DNA of 64,000 bases from Mesomycoplasma ovipneumoniae (GCA_009756935.1 VZDP01000004.1:1-64000); one strand, 5' to 3'. Shown: positions 1 to 10,263, numbered from the stretch's first letter. Numbers and translations are program-made. The notes: generated from the sequence alone by a model not told the origin.

Positions 1-83
1 AGTAGTTGTATTTTTTCTTTTATTATGGTTAGATTTAAAATTCAGTGTTTTTCTTTGATAGTTATTTTTCTTGTGTTTGCCAG
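1..83 (+). repeat. Partial copy R1 of the dispersed TIR repeat
   Basis: The first 83 bases match, with few differences, the distal part of the repeat copies at 61781 and 62638 (same order of TAGTAGTTGT, TTAGATTTAAAATT and GATAGTTATTTTTC blocks). It is truncated by the window edge. Its transcription direction, inferred from complete copies, is rightwards, convergent on gyrA. Confidence 0.8.
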
Positions 84-181
84 TTGGATGTCAAAAATTA
101 AGACAAAGGGATGAATTTAAGACTTTAAATCAGCGTCTAAATTACACTGTAAAATTCAAAATTAGGATTTTAAAGTCTTAG
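77..181 (+). other. Remnant related to the repeat-borne 46-codon ORF
   Basis: An open stretch ending in TAG at 179-181 reads xCQKLRQRDEFKTLNQRL and then diverges. The small ORFs at 36886-37026 and 62346-62486 begin MLQKLRQRVxFNTLDQQM. Similarity is limited to about 17 codons. I see no start codon with a ribosome site, so this is treated as a fragment. The rest of 182-253, up to the gyrA stop, shows nothing else. Confidence 0.4.
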
Positions 182-253
182 ATTCTGTAATTTTAATCTA
201 CTTAAATTTTCTTCAACTGTGAATTTATTAGCGATTTGCCAAAAATTGATAGA

Positions 254-2809
254 CTAATTTGCTTCTTTTTTAATTAAAGTAACAAAACTTATTTCGTCTT
301 CACCTTTGAGTTTAATTAATTTTACCCCTTTTGTCCTACGACTAATTATTGGGACGCTATCAAGATCAATTCTAATTGCAAAACCTCTTTTAGTGATAAT
401 TATTGCTTCCTGATCTGGCCCAATTGTGCCGACAAAAATAAGATCACCAGCCTTTTCGTCGTCTAGACCTTTTAGTCCTTTAGTTGCTCTTCCGGTTAGT
501 CGATATTCTTCAACAGGAGTTTTTTTCCCATAACCATGTTTACTTAAATTAAAGACAAAATCATTGCCAAAGGTGTAACAAGCGCCAACTATTTCGTGTC
601 CTTCTTCAAGAGCAATTCCTTTAACACCGATTGAAGCCCGACCGGTATTTCGTAATAATTTAATTGGTCAACGATTTACAAGTCCTTGGGATGAGGCTAA
701 AATAATATTGATTTCAGAATTTGCTGGCACAATAAAGGCTGATTTTAAATAATCACCCTCAACAAGTTTTAAAGCGATTTTTCCATTTTTTGGAATATAA
801 CTAAACTCTGAAAGTTCCGTTTTTTTAATATAACCAAAAGCAGAAACTGTGATAAGTCAATGATCTTTGTATTGTTGATTTCAAGGAATTAAAGCGCTAA
901 TATTTTCATCTTTTTGTACATGTACAAGATTTAAAAAAGGGAGACCTTTTCCTTGTTTTGAGCTATCAGGAATTTGGTAAGCCCGAAGTTTGAAAATTTT
1001 AGCCCGTGAAGAAATAATTAAAAGATCGCTGTGGGTGTTTGTAATGCAAACAGATTTTAGCTCGTCATCTTTGTATAAATTTGAAACTGAGGCACCAAAG
1101 CCACCACGATTTTGTAGCCTATATTCTTCTAAATTTAACCTTTTTACATAGTTATTTTGTGTCAGAGAAATAATGACTTTTTCATTAGGGATAAAATCTT
1201 CTTCATTAAGTCGTATAATTTCGGTAATAATTTCAGATCTTCGTGGATCACTAAATTGTTCAGCGGTTGCTTTGTGTTGGGTAATAATTAATTCAATTAG
1301 TTTTTCAGGTGATTCAATTATTGATTTAATTTCGTCAATTTCGATTTTTAGACTTTCAATGTCGCCAATTAATTTTTCAATTGCCAAACTAGTTAGCCGA
1401 CCAAGACGCATGTCAATTATTGCTTTTGTTTGCACAGGATTTAAATTATAAGTTTGAGCTAATCTTTCTTGAGCGATTTGGTCTGAGCTTGAAGATTTTA
1501 TTATAGCAATTACATTGTCAATATTTTCAATAGCAATTTTTAAACCGCTTAAAATATTAAGTCTTTCGCTAGCTTTTTCCAGGTCAAAGTTCAGTGCGCG
1601 AAGATTAATTTCTTTTTGGTGTTCAAGATAATGAGATAAAATTTCCTTTAAATTCATTAATTTTGGCACACCTTTTACAAGTGCAAGCATATTTATTGAA
1701 TAACTAATTTGTAAATCGGTGCTGTGATAAAGTTTATTTAAAATAACTTCAGGATTAAATCCTTTTTTAATATCAAAAACAACACGAATTCCGTGCCGAG
1801 TACTTTCATCACGAATATCTTTAATTCCAAGAATTTTCTTATTTTTTACTAAAAAAGCAACCTTTTCGATAATAGAAGGTTTTTTAACTTCATAAGGAAT
1901 TTCGTAAAAAATAATTCGTGATCTACCTGAATTTAAGTGTTCAATTTTTGCTTTTGATCTAATTCAAAAAGTACCTTTTCCGGTTAAATATGCTTGATTT
2001 ATCCCTTTTTTCCCTGAAATTATTGCACCTGTTGGAAAATCTGGACCAGGAAGAGTCTCAATTAATTCATTAATGTCAATATTTGGATTTCTTGCAAAAG
2101 TAATGAAAGTTTCAATAATTTCGCCTAAGTTATGCGGTGGAATTTTGGTGGTCATCCCAACAGCAATTCCAGAAACCCCTGAAACTAATAAATTTGGAAA
2201 TCTTGCTGGTAAAATTTCGGGTTCCATTTCACTTGCATCATAATTAGGCCTAAAATTTACAGTATTTTTTTTAATACCTTCAATCATTTTATTAGAAATT
2301 TTTGATAGTCGTGCCTCAGTATAACGCATTGCCGCAGCTTCATCGCCATCAATTGAACCAAAATTACCATGCCCATCGATAAGCGGGTAGCGTAGTGAAA
2401 AAGGTTGAGCCATTCGAACCATTGAATCATAAACAGAAGCATCACCATGTGGGTGATATTTTCCAAGAACATCACCGACAATTCTAGCTGATTTTTTATA
2501 ACTAGTTCCTGAAGTTATTCCAAGTTCACTCATTGTGTATAAAATTCGTCTATGAACAGGCTTTAGTCCATCACGAACATCAGGTAGAGCTCTTGAAACA
2601 ATAACTGACATTGAATAATCAAGAAATGAAACTTTCATCTCATCTTCGATTTTAATTGGAACAATATTGTCAGTTACTGTTTCTAAAATTGTTGGTTTAA
2701 CTTCGTAAATTTTGTCTGAGTCATCCGATTTGTCATCGTCACTATTTAAGCTAGAATCAATTTCTTTGATTTCTTCGTTATCTTTATGGTTTTTATTGTC
2801 CTCAATCAT
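254..2809 (-). CDS. gyrA: DNA gyrase subunit A
   Basis: GyrA (851 aa) is the DNA-cleaving/religating subunit of gyrase, which introduces negative supercoils as A2B2. An acidic N-terminal extension of about 55 residues precedes the breakage-reunion domain. That domain shows [29 protein letters not shown] and the tyrosine region [13 protein letters not shown], then LPARFPNLL. The C-terminal beta-pinwheel carries a GyrA-box-like QNRGGFG and [10 protein letters not shown], which favours gyrA over parC. Several TGA codons are in-frame (for example at 1966-1964 and 883-881). The gene ends at TAG 256-254 and has its own -10 upstream. gyrB is not in the window, so the gene stands alone between repeat R1 and a transporter. 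Confidence 0.95.
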
Positions 2810-2842
2810 ATATTTCCTTTTAAAAGCAATACTAATTTTAAA

Positions 2843-2848
2843 ATTATA
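2843..2848 (-). promoter_or_regulatory. -10 element of gyrA promoter
   Basis: The minus strand reads GGTATAATTTT with a perfect TATAAT about 35 nt before the gyrA ATG. A GGAAA purine stretch lies just before the start. No convincing -35 is visible, as is usual in mycoplasmas. Confidence 0.6.
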
Positions 2849-2896
2849 CCATAATTTGCGGCTTTTTTTGAATTTTTGGTTGAAAAACTTCGAAAA

Positions 2897-2932
2897 TTTT
2901 TTTAATTATGTATGCCAACATAATTAAAAAAA
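2897..2932. terminator. Perfect 15-bp palindrome upstream of gyrA
   Basis: Arms TTTTTTTAATTATGT (2897-2911) and its exact complement (2918-2932) enclose a 6-nt loop, ATGCCA. The T-rich outer arms would give a U-tract in either direction, so it could be a bidirectional terminator. It lies just upstream of the gyrA promoter, so a protein-binding site is the alternative. The remaining 2933-3130 is AT-rich with no gene seen. Confidence 0.5.
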
Positions 2933-3130
2933 TATTTTAATTTAGATAATAGTCAATTTAGTTTTGATTACAAAAATAATCTGAACCGAAAGTTGAAATT
3001 CAAACCTTAGATAAAAAACAGCACTCAACTAAAAAAGTGTCGTAAAATACAGCATTTTTATAATAAAACTAAAACTGTAATAGTTAAAATTTTGGTCCTA
3101 ATAATTCAAGAAAATTCCTTTAAAAAATAA

Positions 3131-3154
3131 AAAAACGAGCTTTGTAAGGCTCGA
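3131..3154 (-). terminator. Rho-independent terminator of the ZIP transporter gene
   Basis: On the minus strand CGAGC-loop-GCTCG is followed by seven T. It starts about 55 nt past the transporter stop codon. Confidence 0.75.
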
Positions 3155-3208
3155 AATTTTCTAAAAATTTGCAAAAAACTTGCTAAATTAAGTTACACTA
3201 TTCAAAAA

Positions 3209-4099
3209 CTAGTGTTGGTGAAGAGTTAAAAGAATTAAAGCAAAAACAATTCCGGCTGCAAAAAGAATAAGCGAAATATGCCATTGTTTTGAGGAATTAT
3301 TCCTGAGGTGAATAAATTCAGGAACTAATTCGATTATTACCACAAAACTCAAAATTGCTCCACCAGAAACATTGAAAAATGGAATTAGTCAACCAGTTTG
3401 AATAAAAAATCTATTCAAAAAAGCACCTATTACAATAATTGGAATTAAAATTAACGTTGTAATTAGGTTGTAAATTACGGACTTTTTGATACTTTGACCA
3501 TATTGAACTTGCCGATAGTGAATAATTAAAATTTCAATTAACATATGAGCAACAAAAGTTCCAATTAAATATCAATTAACTTCCTCTCCTGCAGTCACTC
3601 TGGCAATGACAGATCCTAGTATAAATCCATCAATTGTTCGGTGTGAAAGTAGAAGTAAAATTGCAAGTCAAGCAGATTTTGGACTGTCAATGTCAGAAAA
3701 ATTTACAATATGATCGCTATGATCGTGCTGTTTGTGATCCAGATGCAAATCTTTTTTAAAAATGCGAATAAAAAATCAACGGGCAATAAAAACACTTGTC
3801 AGACCTAAAATTGAGCCACCGCCAATTATTAGAATTTTAAATAAATTTTCTAGATCACCATAGCTATGAGCGAAATTTTCAGCGCCATTAAACCCTTCTT
3901 GCATAAGTCCAACTGTTGCAACCATTAACAAGAGACCGGTGCTGAGTGAATAGAGATAAATATTTGACGTTCGTTTAATTCGCGGTTTAACAATTGCAAT
4001 CAAAAATACTATTAAAACCGGAACTGCTAGAATAATTAAAAGGAAAATTAGTAAATTTACAGTAAGGGAAAGATAAAAATCCGGATTTTGGTAAAAAAT
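3209..4099 (-). CDS. ZIP-family divalent metal transporter
   Basis: A multi-span membrane protein (296 aa) of the ZIP type, which moves zinc or other divalent metals towards the cytoplasm. Visible signs are a His/Asp-rich variable loop (HKQHDHSDH), then SHRTIDGFILGS resembling the metal-binding helix IV signature, and FVAHMLIEILIIHYR for the next helix. Roughly eight hydrophobic segments can be counted, and the protein ends in LTLHQH. No ATG exists in frame upstream of residue 100. The best start is ATT at 4099-4097, eight bases after AGAGAAGG; TTG at 4003 would delete the first membrane helix. Specificity for zinc is family knowledge, not visible here. Confidence 0.8.
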
Positions 4100-4197
4100 T
4101 GTTAATACCTTCTCTCTACATAAAAATAAATACTAAATTTTACAAGATAAATATTTTTTTTAACTAAAAAATATTAAAAAAAAATTAAAAATTAAAA

Positions 4198-4222
4198 AAT
4201 GCCGTAATCTACGACATTTTTA
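4198..4222 (-). terminator. Terminator of the tRNA cluster
   Basis: Minus strand AATGTCGTA-GAT-TACGGCATT followed by T6, one G-U pair in a 9-bp stem, about 40 nt after the last tRNA (Phe). Confidence 0.7.
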
Positions 4223-4262
4223 TTATAACTACTTATAAATTATTGGAGCTTGCAATTAGGTA

Positions 4263-4338
4263 TGGTGGCTCCGACAGGAATCGAACCAGTGACACACGGT
4301 GCTTCAAACCGTTGCTCTACCAACTGAGCTACGGAGCC
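4263..4338 (-). tRNA. tRNA-Phe (GAA)
   Basis: Cloverleaf with acceptor GGCTCCG/CGGAGCC, encoded CCA, and anticodon stem ACGGT/ACCGT around loop TTGAAGC (anticodon GAA). Last gene of the minus-strand tRNA run. Confidence 0.95.
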
Positions 4339-4339
4339 A

Positions 4340-4415
4340 TGGCGGTCTAGACGGGGATCGAACCCGCGATCTCCTCCGTGACAGAGAGGCGTATTAACCA
4401 CTTTACTACTAGACC
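4340..4415 (-). tRNA. tRNA-Asp (GTC)
   Basis: Acceptor GGTCTAG/CTAGACC with CCA encoded. Anticodon loop CTGTCAC gives GTC. One base separates it from tRNA-Phe, so it is co-transcribed. Confidence 0.95.
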
Positions 4416-4416
4416 T

Positions 4417-4491
4417 TGGTTGCGGAGGTAGGAATCGAACCTACGGCCTTTGGGTTATGAGCCCAACGAGCTACCTCTGCTCTACTCCGCT
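4417..4491 (-). tRNA. Initiator tRNA-fMet (CAT)
   Basis: Anticodon CAT in loop CTCATAA. Two initiator hallmarks are visible: an unpaired 1:72 (A:A) at the acceptor end and three consecutive G-C pairs (GGG/CCC) at the bottom of the anticodon stem. CCA is encoded. Confidence 0.9.
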
Positions 4492-4518
4492 GTGTTAAGA
4501 TTTTTTTTTTAAAATAAA

Positions 4519-4609
4519 TGGCGGGCAATGAGGGATTCGAACCCCCGCGGGCTTTCACACCCCTGCCAGTTTTCAAGACTAGTCCCTTCAGCCACTTGGG
4601 TAATTGCCC
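4519..4609 (-). tRNA. tRNA-Ser (TGA)
   Basis: 91 nt with a long variable arm (class II). Acceptor GGGCAAT/ATTGCCC. Anticodon stem CTAGT/ACTGG around CTTGAAA gives TGA. CCA is encoded. Confidence 0.92.
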
Positions 4610-4613
4610 ATTT

Positions 4614-4689
4614 TGGTGGATCTAACTGGATTCGAACCAATGACCAACCGGTTATGAGCCGGATGCTCTAACCGCTGAGCTATAGATCC
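4614..4689 (-). tRNA. tRNA with CAT anticodon, probably tRNA-Ile2 (lysidine-modified)
   Basis: Acceptor GGATCTA/TAGATCC, loop CTCATAA, anticodon CAT. It lacks initiator features. The GGATCTATAGCTCAG start and CCGGCTCATAACCGG anticodon arm resemble the Bacillus and mycoplasma Ile2 tRNAs read after TilS modification. The other CAT tRNA, at 4720, fits elongator Met better. Confidence 0.75.
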
Positions 4690-4719
4690 AGGCGATTTTG
4701 TTATATATTATATGAAAAT

Positions 4720-4796
4720 TGGTGGCTCCAAGGAGATTCGAACTCATGACCTTCCGGGTATGAACCGGACGCTCTAACCAACTGAGCTATAGAGCC
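4720..4796 (-). tRNA. tRNA-Met elongator (CAT)
   Basis: Anticodon stem TCCGG/CCGGA encloses loop TTCATAC, as in Bacillus elongator Met tRNA. The 1:72 pair is G:C, so it is not the initiator. CCA is encoded. Confidence 0.8.
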
Positions 4797-4798
4797 AA

Positions 4799-4875
4799 TG
4801 GTGGAGAGGAAGGGAGTCGAACCCTCTACCTCCTGCGTGCAAAACAGGCGCTCTAGCCAGATGAGCTACCCCCCC
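4799..4875 (-). tRNA. tRNA-Ala (TGC)
   Basis: Loop TTTGCAC gives anticodon TGC. The acceptor is GGGGGGG against CCTCTCC, so two of seven pairs are G-U, which is unusual but still pairs. CCA is encoded. Confidence 0.9.
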
Positions 4876-4878
4876 AAA

Positions 4879-4955
4879 TGGTGAAGAAGACAGGATTTGA
4901 ACCTGCGACCACTACGTCCCAAACGTAGCGCTCTGCCAAGCTGAGCTACTTCTCC
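4879..4955 (-). tRNA. tRNA-Pro (TGG)
   Basis: Anticodon stem CTACG/CGTAG with loop TTTGGGA, anticodon TGG. CCA is encoded. It is the first gene after the -10 at 4964. Confidence 0.93.
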
Positions 4956-4963
4956 AATTAATA

Positions 4964-4969
4964 ATTATA
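4964..4969 (-). promoter_or_regulatory. -10 element of the eight-tRNA transcription unit
   Basis: Minus strand TGTATAAT lies just upstream of tRNA-Pro, with TTGCTT as a possible -35 at 15 bp. It separates tRNA-Arg from the remaining eight tRNAs. Confidence 0.55.
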
Positions 4970-5031
4970 CACTATTTTTTGAAAAAGCAAAATTTTTTTA
5001 TTTATTTTTTTTATTTTTAAAAATAAAAAAA

Positions 5032-5108
5032 TGGCGATCACGAGAGGATTCGAACCTCTGACCACAAGCTTAGAAGGCTCGTGCTCTATCCTACTGAGCT
5101 ACGTGACC
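5032..5108 (-). tRNA. tRNA-Arg (TCT)
   Basis: Anticodon stem CGAGC/GCTTG with loop CTTCTAA gives TCT. CCA is encoded. It has its own -10 at 5119 and lies 75 nt from the other tRNAs. Confidence 0.93.
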
Positions 5109-5118
5109 ACAATTTACA

Positions 5119-5124
5119 ATTATA
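5119..5124 (-). promoter_or_regulatory. -10 element of tRNA-Arg
   Basis: Minus strand GGTATAATTG about 10 nt before the mature tRNA 5' end. It is the same GGTATAAT core as at gyrA. Confidence 0.6.
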
Positions 5125-5159
5125 CCACTTTTTTAATAAAAAGATTTATAATTTATTGC

Positions 5160-5978
5160 ATGAAAATAAATTGATTTCCAGGCCATATGGCAAAAAGCAT
5201 AAATGACATAGAAAATAAAGCGCGAATAGCAGATCTTTTTATTTTAGTTGTGGATGGGAGATGTCCTATTTCTAGTCTAAATGAGAATTTTTTGCAAATT
5301 GCAAAGCAAAAAATGACACTAGTAATAGTAACAAAAATTGATCTAGCTGATAAAAACAAATTCACTAAAATAAAAAAATTTTTTACGGATAAAAAATTTT
5401 TTGTTCTCTTTGTAAATTTGCGAGATTATTCAGCTAGATTAGAAATTATATCATATTTAAATAAAATTTTTAAAATAAAACAAGAAAAAAATTCAACTAA
5501 ATTTTTTTCGCCAAGTCTAAAATGTTTTGTTGTCGGAGTACCTAACACTGGAAAATCAACGCTAATAAATTTAATCACAAAATCACAGCTAAAAGTAGGA
5601 AACCAACCGGGAATAACGAGAAATAATCAATGAATTAGCTATGATAAATTTCTTTTTCTTGACACCCCAGGTATCCTATTGCCAAAAATGGACGATCAAA
5701 TTTTAGCCGTAAAATTAGCTATTATTGGTTTGATAAGGTGAGAAATTCTAAATATTAGTGATCTTTTTATTGAAGCATACAAAATAATTTCTGAACAATA
5801 TCCAAATTTCATAACAGATTTAGAACTAAAACCCTCGCTAATTGATTCAGAAATTGAAGAAAACTTGTTGATTTTATGCAAAAATAAAAATTTTATAAAT
5901 AAAAGCGGTCTAGATTTGCCTCGTTGCCGAAAGTGATTTTTAATGCATATTGGTAGACAAAAAATCACACTAGATTAA
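5160..5978 (+). CDS. rbgA: Ribosome biogenesis GTPase RbgA (YlqF)
   Basis: Circularly permuted GTPase of 272 aa needed for late 50S assembly. The N-terminal INWFPGHMAKS is the family signature. The G motifs occur in permuted order: TKIDLADK (G4), then GVPNTGKSTLIN (G1), GNQPGITRNNQW (G2) and DTPGIL (G3). The C-terminus GLDLPRCRKWFLMHIG follows. The start is ATG 5160; TGA encodes Trp in the fifth codon. Transcribed away from the tRNA cluster and followed by a strong hairpin. Confidence 0.93.
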
Positions 5979-6050
5979 TTTTTTTAGATAATTTATTTTT
6001 AAAAATATCTAAATTATTGTATTAATTTAGATGCAAAAACAACTTGTTTT

Positions 6051-6083
6051 ACTTGCTTTTTGCACAGCAAAAGCAAGTTTATT
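6051..6083 (+). terminator. Terminator after rbgA
   Basis: ACTTGCTTTTTGC, loop ACA, then GCAAAAGCAAGT followed by a T-rich run. It lies 73 nt past the rbgA stop. A second weak hairpin (TTTTACTTTT-AGAAGTAAAAG) follows near 6117-6140. Confidence 0.75.
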
Positions 6084-6262
6084 ATTTTAGATTTTAACTT
6101 TATGCTTTTTAGGTTTTTTACTTTTAGAAGTAAAAGAAGTCTATAAAATGGTTGCTTAAAATGCAAAAGAGTTTTTACCACAAACTATAAATAAAAAATT
6201 ATTTGTCTGATTTTTCTACTAATTTAAACTTATATATGGTTTTTTTCTTTTGCATTTTCTTT

Positions 6263-7714
6263 TTATTTTTCTTCATACTTATCTAAATAATTGTTTTTTA
6301 AATCTTCCATTAGTTCAAGTCGACTAATGTTTTTATCAAAAACAATGCTTTTATTCTTGGGAAAAGCCAAGATTTGGAAGGCAACTTTCTCAAAACTAGA
6401 TTCAGGAATTGTATTAAAATTTAGTGTTAAATCCGTCTTAAAAATTGTTGTCAAAAAAATATTATTATTTTCTGTTTTTCTAAAAACCAATTTTTCTCAT
6501 TCAGTCCTTTTTGAAAAATTAGTAGGGGGCGATATGGGTTGCAGGACTGTTCCCCAAAATCGTTCATAACCAATTCGTTCCCAAGTTTCGTAAATAAAAA
6601 TATTATTATTTTTCAGAAATTCATCAAGTTTTTCGCCGTTTAGAAATTTTTGTTCAAAATCAGAAATTAGATCATTTTGGTCAATTTTTAATTTAGGATC
6701 TAATTTTGAAATTCGGTCGATAATTGTTGTTTTAAATTCGTCAATATTTCTAATAATTGCATGTTTTTTTGGTAAAAAACTGTTAGATCAAGGATTAATT
6801 TTATTTGTAATTAAATCAAGAATTTTTGGCTTTAAAGTTTTAATATTATTAATTTCTTGGCTAAAATCGATAATTTTAAACATAAAAGAGGGGGATGAAC
6901 CACTAATCTCGTTTTTTGACAAATTGTACTTTTTTGCGAGTTTATTATAAATTTTTCTAGCTTCTGTTTCAATTAATATTTTCTTCTTTTCATAATCTAT
7001 AATTTTATCATTATCACCAGCATAAATTTTTTCATCAATATCCCTAAAGGTGATTGTTTTATTTTTAGGGTAGACTATAACATTAAAAAAAGGCGAATCT
7101 TTAAAAACTACATCGGGTTGAACTAATTCTCCTTCTTTAACAAAATCTGGCACAAATCTTGTGGCTGTAATGTTTGAAGAACCATTTTCTTCAAAATAAT
7201 AGTAGGTAACACGAGTTGGCCTTGAATATCTGACACGTTCGCGTATTATAATATTATTTTTTTCTAATACTTTTTCAAGAAGTTCTCCTTTTAGAAATTT
7301 GTCTTCAAATTCTGACTTGAGTTCAGAAGTATTCATTTTGGCAAAATTAGGATTATTTTTTATAATTTCTTCAGTTCTATCAACAATATTTTTTTGAAAT
7401 TGTTCGAGGTTTTCAATTGTTATTCTACTTTGTTCGCCAAGGAATAAAAATTTGTCCCGCTGCTTTTTGGGTTGATTATAAAACAGATTTAAGGCTGAAA
7501 AAGTTCCGTTTTTTGCATTAAATTCTTCATAATGCTTTGCTAGTAAATTTAAAAAATAGTGAGAATTGTAATTTTGGGGATTGTTAATTCCGTCATCTTT
7601 GTTAAAAATTTCTTTATCAATAAAATGAATTAAATTTCCGCAGGAAGTTAAAAAAAATGTCGGAATTAAAAGGGTTGTTCCCAAAAATTTAGTGAGAATT
7701 AGTTTATTTTTCAT
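6263..7714 (-). CDS. Surface lipoprotein with two internal repeats, copy A
   Basis: A 483-aa lipoprotein with a Lys-rich N-terminus, hydrophobic helix and lipobox FLTSC (Cys25). The body contains two related halves. Residues near ENLEQFQKNIVDR ... FEDKFLKGELLEKVLEKNNI and YPKNKTITF recur as NIDEFKTTIIDR ... FEQKFLNGEKLDEFLKNNNI and FPKNKSIVF. Aromatic clusters (YYFLNLLAKHYEEF, VTYYYFEE) suggest the mycoplasma aromatic-motif lipoprotein family, unverified. Its ATG overlaps the last 11 nt of the S8 protease gene, so the two are translationally coupled and probably work together at the surface. The paralogue at 10264 is about 85-90% similar by eye. Confidence 0.85.
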
Positions 7715-9809
7715 TATTAACCAAATAAGAAAGTGCTAATTTATCTTCAACAGAATTATCAAAAGTTACAGATTTAAATTTTTTCACATAAAGCCGGTAG
7801 TGGCCTGATTTTTCCGCTTTAAAATCAATTAATTCATCATTGCTTTTAGAGCTTGTTGACCAAGAAACATCAACTCAATTATTATTTGAATCAAGTTTTT
7901 GCAAATACAAATCATAATCTGAAACAAAATTGCCATTTTGATTTTCTTTAGTAGCTTTTAATTTTAAACGTTCAGAATTAATATGTGTTTCTAACCATTT
8001 GTCAAAGTCATTTTTATGTTGGTTAATCTTAGATTTAGCATCTAAAATAGCAGCGGCGCCTGCAACTGGTAAACCAATCGGAGTAAAAGGTGTTAAAAAT
8101 CATCATCAACTTACGTAGTTGCTCTTGTCAGGCACGGCTACTTTATTTTTTAAAAGACCGGCATTAAACATTCAAGACAAAGAAGCTTTAATTTTGTCGT
8201 TTGAATTTACTCAGAATGGTTTGCTAGTAAAAATTGTTTCATGTTCTGATTTTTTTTGGTCACTAATAAAGTAGGTATTTTCACTAGCTTTTAACATATT
8301 TTTAAAATCGGGAGTGCCTGAGCCATATTTTTCAAAATAACCATTTTTCTTTTTAGTTAAATCACTATGATCTGGTGAAATTGCTGAAGCAGATAAAATC
8401 GCTTTTAATGCTATTAGTCTATTATCATCATTATCTAAATTTGGTTTTTCTCTTAGGAATGTTGATATTAAACCAGTGACAATAGGGGCTGCAAAACTAG
8501 TTCCATTAACAAAATCATCCTTAAAATGATTAGTAACAGGATTATAAATTCGCCCGGGAGCGACGACTAAAGGTTTGGCCAATTCATAATATTCTTGGCC
8601 AGTTTTATAATTTGAATAGTCAGCAATTTTGTTTTTGGTAATTTTTCAAGGCTCAGAATTATCATCGAGTGCGCCAACAACTATAGAATTTAAAGATAAT
8701 TTTTTTTTATCTATTCAAGGGTGGTCTTCGTATTTCTCATCAGAATATTCCATTGCACCGTTACCAGCTGAAAAAACGTTAATAACACCATATTTTCTTG
8801 CTAAAAAATCAAGAAAAAAGGCGTCTTCTTTATAATCGTAAAAATCTTTTCCTGTGGCCCCATAACTGTGATTTATTACCCTAACATTATTCGTTTCAAC
8901 CATTCATTCAATTGCTTTTTGTCACTGACTGTTAGTAGTAAATATAGACAAATAGGAAGTTGACTTGGTATCAATACCTAGTTTACTACCTAATATTAAC
9001 GATACTAAAGTTGAATGATATGGTTCGTTTTCATCATACTTCGTTGTAATTGGTTTAATTCACTTATTAGTAGATCCCAAGTCGTTAATATGAATGTTAT
9101 TATCATTAAAATAACTCTTAAAATCATAGTTAAATTCATGCTCAACTTCGATTGCACCAACTTTTGTTTGTGGTGATTTGTAAGTTAATTTATCCTTATT
9201 AGCCTGTTCTTCAAAATTAACAATCTTAATATTTTTTGACATTGATTCTTTAAACTTGTCAATTTGACTTTTAGGAAATAAATATTTAGGTAAATAATAA
9301 TTGTAACCATTTAGAAATTGATTATTATAATGAAACCAACTTAAAGGCTTTGTTTTTTTATCTCCTTCATTTTTATATACAATGTAACGACTAATGAACG
9401 AGTTTTCCATTGAATTTTTTACAAAAAACTCTCTATCATTCTCGGTATCAAAATAAAACCATACAATTGGTAATATTTTACTGCTCTTAGCTTCTTTGAA
9501 TTTTAATCCTGATTTTTCTATTTTTTTAATAAATTCAAGATTAAAATTATTAATTTCTTTAGACTCAGTACTCAAGAAATCAGGGTTTAACAATAGTTTT
9601 AATTCGAATTGATTATCAAAATCATTAATTTTTGGCGAGTTACTTAACTGTTTGGCAAAAGGCTCACTTATATCGATTTTATTACTAAAATTTGAAGCAT
9701 ATCAATATTTTTTAGTATCAAAATTTATAAGAAAAGAGTGATATATTAAAAAAATTGATGGTCAAAACACCAATAATAAAATTATTTTTTTAAATTTTGC
9801 TAATTTCAT
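7704..9809 (-). CDS. S8 (subtilisin-like) serine protease, membrane-anchored
   Basis: A 701-aa protein with one N-terminal hydrophobic segment (residues 7-27) and no lipobox. Peptidase S8 signs: catalytic Ser438 in NGTSFAAP, His265 in YHSTLVSLILG, VINHSYG, and the oxyanion Asn in VFSAGNGAM. The position expected to hold catalytic Asp reads VGAIEVEHEF, so Glu221 may replace it. A second hydrophobic stretch (about residues 555-580) lies in the C-terminal part, followed by a beta-rich tail that may contact the partner lipoprotein. It is read with the overlapping lipoprotein gene downstream. The substrate is unknown; the family commonly includes surface processing proteases. Confidence 0.85.
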
Positions 9810-9840
9810 TTTTCACACCCAATTAAAATTATTTATAAAA

Positions 9841-9846
9841 ATTATA
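9841..9846 (-). promoter_or_regulatory. -10 element of the protease-lipoprotein operon
   Basis: Minus strand TGTTATAATTT gives TATAAT with an upstream TG, 32 nt before the protease ATG. No good Shine-Dalgarno is visible; GGGTGTG is the only purine block. Confidence 0.6.
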
Positions 9847-10263
9847 ACATCTTTTGGCTTTTTAATTTAATTATATTCATTTTATTATCACTTTAATTTT
9901 TTTATTGAAAACCCGACTTATACTTTTAAATAAATATTTTATCATTATACTTTTATTAACAAATTATTACTAATAATCATGAGCTTTATTTATTAATAAT
10001 TTTCAATATTCTAAAAAATTTTAAAATTCTCACAATAAATTATTGACCTTTTGCCATAAAAAAGAAAATAAAATTAAACCAGGTCCTTAAAAGTTACTTA
10101 TCATATAAAAGCCCAAGTTTTATATTAGGTAAATTATTTATCCAAATCTTTTAAAATGAACATGAGAGAAAAAATTAGCAAAAGTGGTGCAGTCAAAATC
10201 ATAGAAAAAAACTATTTGCCTGATTTTTCTACTAATTCAGACTTATATGTAATTTTTATCTAG
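9847..10263. other. AT-rich intergenic spacer between cassette copies
   Basis: No gene is visible. Bases 10205-10260 resemble 6195-6240 downstream of lipoprotein copy A, so the duplicated unit extends beyond the stop codon of the lipoprotein. The rest is unstructured AT-rich DNA. Confidence 0.6.

Noticed and set aside
1173..1451. Plus-strand ORF inside gyrA
   Set aside because: Antisense shadow of the conserved GyrA coiled-coil region.
2284..2481. Second minus-strand frame inside gyrA
   Set aside because: Frame shadow of the highly conserved GyrA active-site region.
5979..6262. Possible small RNA gene (RNase P or SRP RNA) downstream of rbgA
   Set aside because: Only simple AT-rich hairpins are visible; none of the conserved cores of these RNAs could be found.
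8629..8835. Plus-strand ORF within the S8 protease
   Set aside because: Shadow of the minus-strand gene, whose catalytic motifs cover the same bases.
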